DNA from: Prochlorococcus sp. AG-347-O22 | GTDB taxonomy: Bacteria; Cyanobacteriota; Cyanobacteriia; PCC-6307; Cyanobiaceae | NCBI GenBank assembly: GCA_003278845.1 | Contig: QCCX01000003.1 | Coordinates: 62,001 to 126,000, forward strand | Length of the DNA: 64,000 nt | Reading direction: 5' to 3' | Shown here: positions 1 through 8,461 of the stretch, one piece after another | How positions within the stretch are numbered: the first letter of the stretch is position 1 | How the letters are laid out: each line of letters starts with the position of its first letter | The notes under the pieces: model-generated | Database searches by the model: none | What the model saw: the letters and a program-made list of their open reading frames with translations, nothing else | Told to the model about the DNA's origin: nothing | Made by a program: the position numbers and the translations under genes

Positions 1-516
1 ATCATTAACAGGAAATATTTTTTTAAGGTCCTTTTCTGTTTGAACTACGTTATTGCCATTTGATAGGCCCCATCTTTGTGACAACCTGTGTATGTGAGTA
101 TCGACTGGGAATGAGGGTATTTTAAACACTTGAGACATTACAACTGATGCTGTTTTATGACCTACCCCTGGAAGAGATTCAAGCTTCTCAAAAGAATCTG
201 GGACCTTACCATCATGCTTCTCAATCAATAATTTAGATAAATTATAGATGTTCTTTGATTTTTGATTGGATAGACCTAAAAATTTTATGTATTCGTAAAT
301 GCCATTAATACCTAGCTGCATCATCTTTTCTGGATTATCTGCAACTTTAAATAAGCTTTTCGTTAATTCATTAACTTTTTTATCTGTTGATTGCGCACTT
401 AAAACTACGGCTACCAGAAGAGTATATGCATTTGTATGATCAAGGGGTATTGGAGGCGATGGATATAGCTTTTTGAGTTCCTTGCGTATTATTTCTGCTC
501 TTTCAGACTTTCTCAT
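1..516 (-). CDS. nth: Endonuclease III, C-terminus truncated by window edge
   Basis: Manual reverse-strand translation from ATG at 516: MRKSERAEIIRKELKKLYPSPP...LESLPGVGHKTASVVMSQVF...FPVDTHIHRLSQRWGLS; HhH motif LPGVGHKTA. Not in the ORF track because it runs off the window. Confidence 0.93.
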   Translation of the reverse strand, partial: MRKSERAEIIRKELKKLYPSPPIPLDHTNAYTLLVAVVLSAQSTDKKVNELTKSLFKVADNPEKMMQLGINGIYEYIKFLGLSNQKSKNIYNLSKLLIEKHDGKVPDSFEKLESLPGVGHKTASVVMSQVFKIPSFPVDTHIHRLSQRWGLSNGNNVVQTEKDLKKIFPVND

Positions 517-535
517 TAAATTTGAAAATTAAATG

Positions 536-553
536 ATGTATAAAATTATACAT
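536..553. promoter_or_regulatory. 18-bp near-perfect palindrome (ATGTATAAAATTATACAT) between nth and the ABC ATPase
   Basis: Direct reading; 8 of 9 half-site positions are complementary. Confidence 0.4.
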
Positions 554-593
554 GGGTTATTTTAGGTGAATATTTTCTGCTAACTTAATATAT

Positions 594-1670
594 TTGAATA
601 AGAATAACTTAGTGAAAAATGATGCGTTAATAATTGATGATTTGCATCATAAATATGATAAGCGAGAATGTTCAAATTGGATATTAAATGAAATTAACCT
701 GAAAATTGAAAATGGCGAATTGTTAGGGTTGCTTGGTCCTTCAGGTTGCGGAAAAACTACTCTTTTAAGATTAATCGCGGGGTTCGAATATCCCTCTAAA
801 GGGAGGATTTCTCTAAATGATAAGGAAATTTCAAGTAGGCAAAAAATTCTTAGTCCTGAGAAAAGAAATATTGGTATGGTTTTTCAAGACTATGCACTTT
901 TCCCTCACTTAACTGTTTTGGAAAATGTAATTTTTGGTTTGAAAAACAAAAAAGACAGATCTAGAGTTAATTATTTATTGAATGTTGTTGGTCTTGATAG
1001 TTTTGTTGAAAGGTACCCACATGAACTGTCTGGAGGCCAAAAACAAAGACTCGCAATTGCGAGAGCTCTTGCTCCAGGTACAAATTTTATTTTATTAGAT
1101 GAACCTTTTTGTAGTCTTGATATGCATGTCAAACTAAAATTGAGAAGTGAACTCCCTAATATCCTAAAAGGCTGTAATGCAAGCGGACTGATGGTTACTC
1201 ATGATCCGGAAGAAGCGATGTCAATTTGCGATAAGGTCGCCGTTATGAATGATGGGAAAATACATCAAATTGATACGCCAATAAACCTTCTAAATAATCC
1301 CAAGACCATATTTGTTAGTAGTTTTATTTTGGGTAATAATATTATTAATCTCAAAAAAAATGGTAATTCATATATTTCTTGTTTAGGTGAAATAAATTGT
1401 TCAGAGTATTTGAAAAATACAGGCATCAAAAGTATGTCAATTTCGCCTAAATTTATTTCAATTAAAAGATCAGAATCTGGTGATGCGATTGTAATATCTA
1501 AAGAATTTCTTGGAGAATTTCTTATATATAAAGTATCTATTAATGGAAACATATTGAGGGTTAGAACTGATATTAATAATCTTCTAAATAATGGTGATAA
1601 ATGTTCTCTTTCTATAAATAAAAATAGTTATTATTTTTTATATCCTGGAGCACATAAGGTATATATATAG
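594..1670 (+). CDS. ABC transporter ATP-binding protein, iron(III)/FutC-like
   Basis: Walker A GPSGCGKTT, signature LSGGQKQR, Walker B ILLDEP; C-terminal TOBE-like extension; next to ferritin. Start is TTG 594 or GTG 612. Confidence 0.85.
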   Translation: MNKNNLVKNDALIIDDLHHKYDKRECSNWILNEINLKIENGELLGLLGPSGCGKTTLLRLIAGFEYPSKGRISLNDKEISSRQKILSPEKRNIGMVFQDYALFPHLTVLENVIFGLKNKKDRSRVNYLLNVVGLDSFVERYPHELSGGQKQRLAIARALAPGTNFILLDEPFCSLDMHVKLKLRSELPNILKGCNASGLMVTHDPEEAMSICDKVAVMNDGKIHQIDTPINLLNNPKTIFVSSFILGNNIINLKKNGNSYISCLGEINCSEYLKNTGIKSMSISPKFISIKRSESGDAIVISKEFLGEFLIYKVSINGNILRVRTDINNLLNNGDKCSLSINKNSYYFLYPGAHKVYI

Positions 1671-1677
1671 AATTTAT

Positions 1678-1800
1678 TTATAGGCAATTACACTTGCCTC
1701 CCTTCCAATTAGAGCATTTTTTCTTTTTACATTTCTTTTTTTTACTTTTATATATTTTTTTTGTTAATAGCAGTTCAGAAAAACTGTACTCTGAATTCAT
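1678..1800 (-). CDS. Small Lys/Cys-rich protein, 40 aa
   Basis: Manual translation: MNSEYSFSELLLTKKIYKSKKKKCKKKKCSNWKGGKCNCL*; ATG start just downstream of a Fur-like box on the same strand. Confidence 0.5.
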   Translation of the reverse strand: MNSEYSFSELLLTKKIYKSKKKKCKKKKCSNWKGGKCNCL

Positions 1801-1810
1801 TTATAGTATT

Positions 1811-1829
1811 GCGAGTGATTTTCATTATC
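1811..1829. promoter_or_regulatory. Fur-box-like site (GCGAGTGATTTTCATTATC)
   Basis: 14/19 match by eye to GATAATGATAATCATTATC; lies between the 40-aa ORF and ferritin. Confidence 0.55.
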
Positions 1830-1913
1830 ATATTATTTAATTTAATTTAAAGGATTTATTAATTACTAATTTATACAAAATGTTGTATTATTTATCTAGA
1901 TACTTATCTGAAA

Positions 1914-2468
1914 ATGAATGAAAATAATCTAAAAACAAAGAAATTAATTAATTTTGGTCCATCTGGAAGAGCTATCGCTCAACCGATAGATAATAGTTTA
2001 TTAGATAACATTTTTGAACATCTAACAATGGAAAGATATGCCAATGTTCAATATTTTTCTATGTATCTATGGTTTCAAGAACGTGATTTAAATGGATTTG
2101 CCTCTCATTTTCTTAGTGAATCACAAGGCGAAATGGAACATGCTCAGAAATTTGCAGATTATTTAATCGCAAGAGGACAAAGCGTAAAATTAGATGAAAT
2201 TCCTGCACCTGTCCAAACATGGGATTCTATAGAGGAACTGATTTCTTATTCTTTTAATATGGAGGCTGATTTAACTTCATCTCTACAACAACTTTATTCC
2301 ATATCAGAAAGAATTTCAGATACAAGAACTAACGTATTTTTAGATCCTATTATAGAGGCTCAAACACAATCAGAAGATGAATTTGCGAACATACTGGGCA
2401 AGGTAAAGTTTGCTTCTAATCAACCTTCGGCAATATTACTAATAGATAGTGATTTAAAGAAAAAATAA
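1914..2468 (+). CDS. Ferritin
   Basis: Ferritin-like sequence (ERYANVQYFSMYLWFQERDLNGFASHFLSESQGEMEHAQKFADYLIARGQ). Confidence 0.95.
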   Translation: MNENNLKTKKLINFGPSGRAIAQPIDNSLLDNIFEHLTMERYANVQYFSMYLWFQERDLNGFASHFLSESQGEMEHAQKFADYLIARGQSVKLDEIPAPVQTWDSIEELISYSFNMEADLTSSLQQLYSISERISDTRTNVFLDPIIEAQTQSEDEFANILGKVKFASNQPSAILLIDSDLKKK

Positions 2469-2741
2469 ATTACTTTCAAATTTATTTTCATTCAATGTCC
2501 TTTTGGTTATTTCAAAAAGTAAATTCGAAAAGTTAATTTTCTCATTATTTTTATTTAAGAGTTCAGCTATTTTATGAATCTCATTAACTCTTTTAAAAAT
2601 ATTTTTGTTTTCAGCAAATAATCTTCCCTTCAAGGCTTTATTTTCTGTAGTTTTATAGGATTGCTTGATATTTCTGAGTCTATTCAATAAAACATCAACT
2701 TCCATTAACAAGTTGTTTGTAAGTGATTGTGATTCCTGCAT
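2454..2741 (-). CDS. Hypothetical protein
   Basis: ORF 2454..2783 with internal Met (MQESQSLTNN...) chosen because the upstream part overlaps the Crp-family gene. Confidence 0.55.
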   Translation of the reverse strand: MQESQSLTNNLLMEVDVLLNRLRNIKQSYKTTENKALKGRLFAENKNIFKRVNEIHKIAELLNKNNEKINFSNLLFEITKRTLNENKFESNLFFL

Positions 2742-2745
2742 GTTT

Positions 2746-3333
2746 TTATAGCGGAGATGTTTCAATAAAAGAAGGAGCAACACTGACTGTTTGGGTCCCG
2801 ATAGGAGCTATTAATAACTCAGATGATCTTAATTTAGAAATTAATCTTGTTGATGTTACTCTTGTAGAACCGATTAATTCGCCAATCCTTTCGTGAGTTA
2901 ACCTAAAGGGTAACTCACACCATTGGCCACATCTTCTACCTAGACGATTTACTAGTATTGAAAACAAGGCTTGTAATCGCTGTTCTGCATTTCCTAAGTG
3001 TCTAATTCTAAGGAGTTGCAAAGTCCATTCATTTACTGCATCGAAACCAATATTCTCATCAATATTTACATTGCTATGAAAAGACAAATCTGTTAACGCT
3101 TCAACACAGACACCTTCACTACATAAAAGGTCCGTTCTTAATTGATCACCTGATTGTAAGAATGCAAGTGTCATCCCTTCAGTTTCTTCACAAGGACAAT
3201 AAACTCGAGCAATTCCACTTTCAACTTCTAGGCATGTGCCTTTTGGCCTTGATGAAGGATCTATTAAAACGGATTGCCCAGTTATTACCCTTACCGATTT
3301 TGAGGGAGAGTCTCCATAACTATGGAAATTCAT
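2746..3333 (-). CDS. Crp/Fnr-family transcriptional regulator
   Basis: cNMP-binding-like N-terminus and C-terminal HTH (LPFRLTHERIGELIGSTRVTSTRLISKLRSSELL). Confidence 0.85.
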   Translation of the reverse strand: MNFHSYGDSPSKSVRVITGQSVLIDPSSRPKGTCLEVESGIARVYCPCEETEGMTLAFLQSGDQLRTDLLCSEGVCVEALTDLSFHSNVNIDENIGFDAVNEWTLQLLRIRHLGNAEQRLQALFSILVNRLGRRCGQWCELPFRLTHERIGELIGSTRVTSTRLISKLRSSELLIAPIGTQTVSVAPSFIETSPL

Positions 3334-3345
3334 TAATTAAAATTT

Positions 3346-3364
3346 GATAATGAGAATTATTATC
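3346..3364. promoter_or_regulatory. Strong Fur box (GATAATGAGAATTATTATC)
   Basis: Near-consensus 19-bp Fur dyad just upstream of the Crp-family gene. Confidence 0.75.
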
Positions 3365-3390
3365 AATTATGCACTAAAAAAATACTTATT

Positions 3391-3409
3391 GCAATAGATT
3401 CTCATTATC
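3391..3409. promoter_or_regulatory. Second Fur-box-like site (GCAATAGATTCTCATTATC)
   Basis: Conserved right half CATTATC; 45 bp from the first box in the divergent intergenic region. Confidence 0.5.
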
Positions 3410-3486
3410 ATTGTGTTTTTGAAGTTTTTCTTTACATAGTATTTAGGAATATAATTTAGGTAGAGTTGTTAATTCTATTTTTTTAG

Positions 3487-3675
3487 ATGGGCGTAAAAAG
3501 AGTTTGTTTTAATTGTGGAAGTTCTTCATTAGTCTCAGATCGATCTTTAGGAGGTAAGATTGTATGTTCTAAATGTGGATCTTCTTCATTTAAAAATAAA
3601 TCCTCTTCATTTTTAAAAAGTAAATATTTAGTATTTCTAGCTATTGCGATAGCTATTTTCATAATTGTTATTTAA
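3487..3675 (+). CDS. Small zinc-ribbon protein with C-terminal TM helix
   Basis: CFNCGSSS...CSKCGSS pair followed by a hydrophobic helix. Confidence 0.65.
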   Translation: MGVKRVCFNCGSSSLVSDRSLGGKIVCSKCGSSSFKNKSSSFLKSKYLVFLAIAIAIFIIVI

Positions 3676-4453
3676 TTAATCTTTTTATATTCCAAAGTCC
3701 ATTATTATTAGTTACCTCTATTTGAATGCCATATAAATTATTAAGATTTTTACTATTTATAACTTTATTTTGATCTCCATCGGCGATTATTTTGCCATCT
3801 TTTAGCATTATCACCCGATCATAAATTTTTGTAATGGTTGAAATATCATGAGTAACGCATAAAATTTTAATATTTAATTTTGATAATTCATTAACCTTAT
3901 CAATTACAAAAAACTTTGATTTATAATCTAAATTTGCAGTTGGTTCATCTAGGATTAAGATTTTCGGTTTTTTGATTAATGCCCTTGCAATAATAGAAAT
4001 TTGTTTCTCTCCATCTGATAAATAGGAAAAATTCTTTTTAGATAAATTAGATATATTCATTTTCCTCATGATTTTTTCCACCTTATTAGAATCTTCTTCA
4101 GATTTATTTTGGACGTAACAATATTTTCCATATAGTCCACTTAAAATTAAATCGAAAACTTGTAAATTTGGATTTATTCTATTTTTTATATCATTATTTA
4201 CAGTACTTATTTTTTTTCTTAGTTCCCATAAATTTATAAGTTCTTCGTCAAATATCTTCAGTTTCGATTCATTAGCTTCAACTGGGTATATATTTCTATT
4301 AATTATTCCAATTAAGGATGATTTACCTGAACCATTTGGCCCAATTAATATTACATTCTCTGAATACGCTATTTTTAAATTCAAATCTTTTATTACTCTA
4401 AAGCCATTTTTAAAACAATTTATATTTTTTGCGTCAAACCAAAATTTATTCAA
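3668..4453 (-). CDS. ABC-type ATPase (orphan)
   Basis: Walker A GPNGSGKSS, LSDGEKQ, ILDEPTANLD. Confidence 0.88.
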   Translation of the reverse strand: MNKFWFDAKNINCFKNGFRVIKDLNLKIAYSENVILIGPNGSGKSSLIGIINRNIYPVEANESKLKIFDEELINLWELRKKISTVNNDIKNRINPNLQVFDLILSGLYGKYCYVQNKSEEDSNKVEKIMRKMNISNLSKKNFSYLSDGEKQISIIARALIKKPKILILDEPTANLDYKSKFFVIDKVNELSKLNIKILCVTHDISTITKIYDRVIMLKDGKIIADGDQNKVINSKNLNNLYGIQIEVTNNNGLWNIKRLIK

Positions 4454-4455
4454 GA

Positions 4456-4557
4456 CTAAAACCTGTTACTCCAAAATATAACCAATTGAATTGAGCTTAA
4501 AATAAAAATAAAAAGATATAGCCAATTCAACCATGAAGGTCTATCTACTTTCTTCAT
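4456..4557 (-). CDS. 33-aa single-TM protein between the Rieske oxygenase and the ABC ATPase
   Basis: Manual translation: MKKVDRPSWLNWLYLFIFILSSIQLVIFWSNRF*; fills the gap with 2-3 nt on each side. Confidence 0.5.
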   Translation of the reverse strand: MKKVDRPSWLNWLYLFIFILSSIQLVIFWSNRF

Positions 4558-4560
4558 AAA

Positions 4561-5883
4561 TTATATTATTAACATAAAAAATATAAGCGGAGCAGCAAAA
4601 CGTACAAATGTTTTTCTAATGATATCTATATTATTTGCGATTTCTAACTTCTTTATCTCAGGAGGATATTTCAATATCACTTTGTCATATACATCAAGAT
4701 TTTGGGACTTTATGTTATTTTTCCATGGTTCATCTTTATCTTCAGACTTTTTGTACCATTTCCAAAAATAATTTATTATTCTGTCTTCTCCCAATAATTT
4801 TATTTCATCCTTACTTATAAATCCCATATTGTGGTTATATGTTTGTGTTTTTAAAATCATATAATCCTCATCGAATATCTTATAAAAAATCTTTTTTTGA
4901 TTCTCTTTAAACAATATGAGGTTATTAAGTAGTTTATTTTTTAAAAATTTTCTGTAATGTCTCACTATTACTCTTGCATTGTTATTTCCTAGTGGAATAT
5001 GATCTAAAACTTGTAAATATCTTGCTGCAGAGGGATCACCTTTATAAATTAATATTCTTCCTGGTGGTATATATTTTATCCGGATAAATTCTTTTGTAGG
5101 ATCATTTTTGTAGTAATAAATACTTTCAATGTATTGAGGAGTTACATTAATTTTTTGGTTAAAACTAACTAAAACGTTTTTATTTACATCTTTATCAGGG
5201 ATTGTATCGCCATGAACCCAAAAAAGATGAAGGATATCTAAGTGATTTTCAATTATTCTTGACCAATCACATTTGAAGTCAACTAATACCTCTTCATATA
5301 CATAATCCTTATGCGTAAACCCATTTTCATATAATTCGTAATTACTTATTGGTGTATCTTCAATTATATTGTTTAAATCAGTGTCAGATTTTTTAGAAAA
5401 ATGTACAAAAATATATCCATTCTTTTCTAAAGCCTTGTATTGAGATAAGTGAATTCTTTTGGCGTAGTTATCGTAGTTATTATCTACTATATGTCTGCAT
5501 GTTATTCTATCGAGATTTTGGCAACTTCCACCAGATGAGAATTTAGCTCCATGATAGGGACAGGTTATTACTCCATCTGATAATGTTCCTTCAAAAAAAG
5601 AGGCCCCCCTATGTGGACAAATATTTTTAATACACCTAACGTTTTCATTTTCATCTCTATAAAGAACAAGAGGCTCATCATAGAGTGAAAAATAAAATAG
5701 CTTATTTTTTTTTAGTTCGTTCGAAGGACATATAGCATACCAACCAAATAAACCTATTTTTAATTCATTTTGATTTTCTCTAATATCAAACGAGTCAATT
5801 TTTACTACCGTTCCTTTTTTAAAAGGTTTAAGAACGGTATTTAAGTCTTTTGATTTAAAAAAATTAATTTGTCTGTTTTCCAT
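4561..5883 (-). CDS. Rieske 2Fe-2S oxygenase, pheophorbide a oxygenase/Lls1-like
   Basis: CPHRGASFFEGTLSDGVITCPYHGAKF Rieske motif; mononuclear-iron-type ENHLDILHLFWVH. Confidence 0.88.
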   Translation of the reverse strand: MENRQINFFKSKDLNTVLKPFKKGTVVKIDSFDIRENQNELKIGLFGWYAICPSNELKKNKLFYFSLYDEPLVLYRDENENVRCIKNICPHRGASFFEGTLSDGVITCPYHGAKFSSGGSCQNLDRITCRHIVDNNYDNYAKRIHLSQYKALEKNGYIFVHFSKKSDTDLNNIIEDTPISNYELYENGFTHKDYVYEEVLVDFKCDWSRIIENHLDILHLFWVHGDTIPDKDVNKNVLVSFNQKINVTPQYIESIYYYKNDPTKEFIRIKYIPPGRILIYKGDPSAARYLQVLDHIPLGNNNARVIVRHYRKFLKNKLLNNLILFKENQKKIFYKIFDEDYMILKTQTYNHNMGFISKDEIKLLGEDRIINYFWKWYKKSEDKDEPWKNNIKSQNLDVYDKVILKYPPEIKKLEIANNIDIIRKTFVRFAAPLIFFMLII

Positions 5884-6040
5884 AAATTAATTTCTTTTTT
5901 AATTGACTGTCTATCTTTGGGAACTATAACCCAAGTAAATAATCAATTACTTATAAAAAGAAAATTCTCTATTATTTGTAGCAATAATTATGTAGTTCTT
6001 GAAAAATATTGAGTCCCTATCGTGTTTATGTATCTTTATT

Positions 6041-6235
6041 TCATGTTTTTTGTATCTTTTGTGATTCTTTCAAATTTTTAATGTAATCAATAGCATCATC
6101 AATATTTTTGTGGAAATTGCATTGGCCCAAATAACAACCTATAAATCTTAAGAATTTTCTCTTGCCACCACTAATTTCATATCTATGTATCGTGCCGCCA
6201 TCTATAGGAGCATAAATCAATTCTGGTAGTGCCAT
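6041..6235 (-). CDS. Hypothetical protein
   Basis: Complete ORF, 64 aa, balanced composition. Confidence 0.55.
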   Translation of the reverse strand: MALPELIYAPIDGGTIHRYEISGGKRKFLRFIGCYLGQCNFHKNIDDAIDYIKNLKESQKIQKT

Positions 6236-6401
6236 ATTAATTTTGTATTTAATACTTAATTAAACAATAATTCATGTTCAAATACATTTCCATAGCTCAA
6301 TCCATATATTTAATAATTAATTTACTTATTTTTGAATAATTATTAATTGAATACCCAACTATTATTTGTTATTTATTAATTATTGATATGAATTTTTTAT
6401 T

Positions 6402-6497
6402 ATGCCAAAAGCATTTAGGCGTTTTTTAAAAAAACTACCAAAAAAAATTCAAATTTTAAAATACTTAATTAGAGAATTTTTATCTTCCAAAATATGA
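6402..6497 (+). CDS. Putative cationic peptide, 31 aa
   Basis: Manual translation: MPKAFRRFLKKLPKKIQILKYLIREFLSSKI*. Confidence 0.25.
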   Translation: MPKAFRRFLKKLPKKIQILKYLIREFLSSKI

Positions 6498-6550
6498 AAT
6501 AGCTGTGTTGTTAACAAATTTTAAATTTTTATATTTTTAATAAAACATAC

Positions 6551-6562
6551 TCGCTAGAGCGA
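6551..6562. repeat. Perfect GC-richer palindrome TCGCTAGAGCGA
   Basis: 5-bp arms with AG centre, upstream of the 6602 ORF. Confidence 0.4.
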
Positions 6563-6601
6563 AATTCTAAACTATATTATGTTGGCAATTTATGAAATAT
6601 T

Positions 6602-6943
6602 ATGATCAAAAGAGTATTTACGATATTCACTTTAACTATGCTTCTTCTTTTTAGTAGCCCAGTTTACTCATTGGATACTTCTTCTAAAACACTAGAAAAG
6701 TATACTAAAAAGATTTCTAATAAGTTCACAAGAACTTACTGTAACACTTCTAAATTCGGTATTTCTTATGAGGGAGCTTTGGCATTCGCTATTGGAGAGA
6801 CTAATAAGGAATTTAAAAATAATAAACTCAATAAGTTTATAGATTATTCTCTACTAAAAAATTCAATAGTTAATGATTTAGAAAATAATTGCCAAGTTTA
6901 TGATTTTGCGATTACTAAATTAGAAAATTTAAAATTTAACTAG
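6602..6943 (+). CDS. Hypothetical secreted protein
   Basis: N-terminal signal peptide (MIKRVFTIFTLTMLLLFSSPVYS). Confidence 0.65.
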   Translation: MIKRVFTIFTLTMLLLFSSPVYSLDTSSKTLEKYTKKISNKFTRTYCNTSKFGISYEGALAFAIGETNKEFKNNKLNKFIDYSLLKNSIVNDLENNCQVYDFAITKLENLKFN

Positions 6944-6965
6944 TAAAATATGAAGTGTTAAAGTG

Positions 6966-7148
6966 TTATTTTTTACCTATCCAATCATTGGGTTTTTCCA
7001 TCATCCATTCGAAAACTCCCTTAGCATCAAGGTTTTTAGATGCATAAACAAATAAAATTGGAAATATTAAAATTACTGCGCCAATGACTGCTAACTCTAT
7101 TTTGCCGAGACCCATCTCAGCTAAAGTTAAAGCAAAATAATTAATCAT
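6966..7148 (-). CDS. Small membrane protein, 60 aa
   Basis: One strong TM segment (IELAVIGAVILIFPILFVYA). Confidence 0.6.
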   Translation of the reverse strand: MINYFALTLAEMGLGKIELAVIGAVILIFPILFVYASKNLDAKGVFEWMMEKPNDWIGKK

Positions 7149-7311
7149 TATCTTTATTTAATTAAAATTTACATCTACATAATCTACAAAAAAATTTAAT
7201 TCTTTCAATTTTCTATGAGAAATCTTAATTTTTATAGTGAAAAATTTTGTATAAAGTACCTATTTTATTGGTGCAGACTTTTTAATAATTTTAATAATAG
7301 GTTTCTGTTTG

Positions 7312-7461
7312 ATGGTTATGGATCATGGGATTATTATTTTCACACCTATTTTTGCAGTATTGATTGGATTTACAGTATTTATAATTTCAAAGAAAAGAAA
7401 GAGATCTGCTAAAAGTATTTATAAATTGATAGATGATTTAGAAAAAAAATATATTTATTAA
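7312..7461 (+). CDS. Small membrane protein, 49 aa
   Basis: Manual translation: MVMDHGIIIFTPIFAVLIGFTVFIISKKRKRSAKSIYKLIDDLEKKYIY*; TM plus basic tail; preferred over the alternate-frame ORF 7215..7412. Confidence 0.5.
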   Translation: MVMDHGIIIFTPIFAVLIGFTVFIISKKRKRSAKSIYKLIDDLEKKYIY

Positions 7462-7479
7462 TCTCTTTTATAGAAAAAA

Positions 7480-7776
7480 TTAATCAAATTCTATACCAAC
7501 TTCTTCTTTTAAATCTCTATCCAAATCTGGAAGATGTGGTTCAACCCAATGGTCTTTGTTATCAATACCAGCTGCATTTACATAATTCATAATGTGTTGA
7601 TCCACTTGCTTGTAAAGATCATGCAAATTTAAATCCATACGAATATCATGAGCAATTTCAGAGACTTGTTTTTCAGTTAGACAATGGTCTGGATGAAGTA
7701 AATCACAACATGGAATTCTCTTCTCAATCAATTCATTTAAATTGATTTTTATTTCGTAATCTTGATGTACAGTCAT
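7480..7776 (-). CDS. Hypothetical protein
   Basis: 98-aa ORF, acidic, soluble. Confidence 0.6.
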   Translation of the reverse strand: MTVHQDYEIKINLNELIEKRIPCCDLLHPDHCLTEKQVSEIAHDIRMDLNLHDLYKQVDQHIMNYVNAAGIDNKDHWVEPHLPDLDRDLKEEVGIEFD

Positions 7777-7869
7777 TGATTTTAAATCTTTATTATTATT
7801 TTAATTCTGTTTAAGCTTTTGTATATCTTTAGTCAAGAAACAAAGTTCTTTAGTACCGATGCAGTAATT

Positions 7870-8019
7870 TTAAATAAATAGATCTTCCAAATCTTTATAC
7901 AAATCATCGCTCTCTTTTTTGTTTTCTATAAGGTCATGTTGATCTATTGAAAGTTCTCTTTTTGAGGTATAGAAAAGATATCCAAGGGCTCCTAAGAGTA
8001 ATGTCGTTGGTAAAATCAT
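7870..8019 (-). CDS. Small membrane-anchored protein, 49 aa
   Basis: Manual translation: MILPTTLLLGALGYLFYTSKRELSIDQHDLIENKKESDDLYKDLEDLFI*. Confidence 0.5.
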   Translation of the reverse strand: MILPTTLLLGALGYLFYTSKRELSIDQHDLIENKKESDDLYKDLEDLFI

Positions 8020-8095
8020 CAGAATTTAATTGACTTATAATGAATATAGTGCAACACTAATTACAGTCAAGTGCTGAACTTCAATTAATTTTTAA

Positions 8096-8452
8096 ATGCC
8101 TACCAAGAAAAAAAGAGTTGGTTTTATTCCTAGAGAAGATGTTATGAGAATAATTGAAAAGTTGAGTACAGAGAACAATTTAAGTAATTCAAAAATAATA
8201 AGTATTTTGGTTGAAGAAGCACTTTCTATAAGAGGTATATTTAATAAAAAAAATGGTAAAGTAACTCAATCATATCAATCACATGAAGATAATTCAAAAA
8301 ACTTATTTGACACAAACTTAGGAAATCATTTTATTCCTAGTAAATCAACCTATTTAAATGAAGAGAATCAGGAGACTTTTGACTTGCAAACTTATAAAAA
8401 GTTTTTATCATTCCTAAAATTTCAGGAAATGATGGATAAATATAACACTTAA
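8096..8452 (+). CDS. Hypothetical protein, possible ribbon-helix-helix N-terminus
   Basis: KKRVGFIPREDVMRIIEKLSTENNLSNSKIISILVEEALSIRG resembles beta-helix-helix RHH topology. Confidence 0.55.
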   Translation: MPTKKKRVGFIPREDVMRIIEKLSTENNLSNSKIISILVEEALSIRGIFNKKNGKVTQSYQSHEDNSKNLFDTNLGNHFIPSKSTYLNEENQETFDLQTYKKFLSFLKFQEMMDKYNT

Positions 8453-8461
8453 TATAGTGTT
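8444..8461. repeat. Inverted repeat AACACT-TAATAT-AGTGTT across the RHH-like gene stop codon
   Basis: Perfect 6-bp arms; related half-sites upstream at 8043-8060. Confidence 0.5.

Noticed and set aside
3162-3347. 61-aa plus-strand ORF opposite the Crp-family gene
   Set aside because: Antisense to a recognisable regulator and covers its promoter side.
7215-7412. 65-aa ORF rich in Phe/Tyr/Trp/Cys
   Set aside because: Atypical composition; the alternative frame encodes a more protein-like TM ORF (7312..7461).
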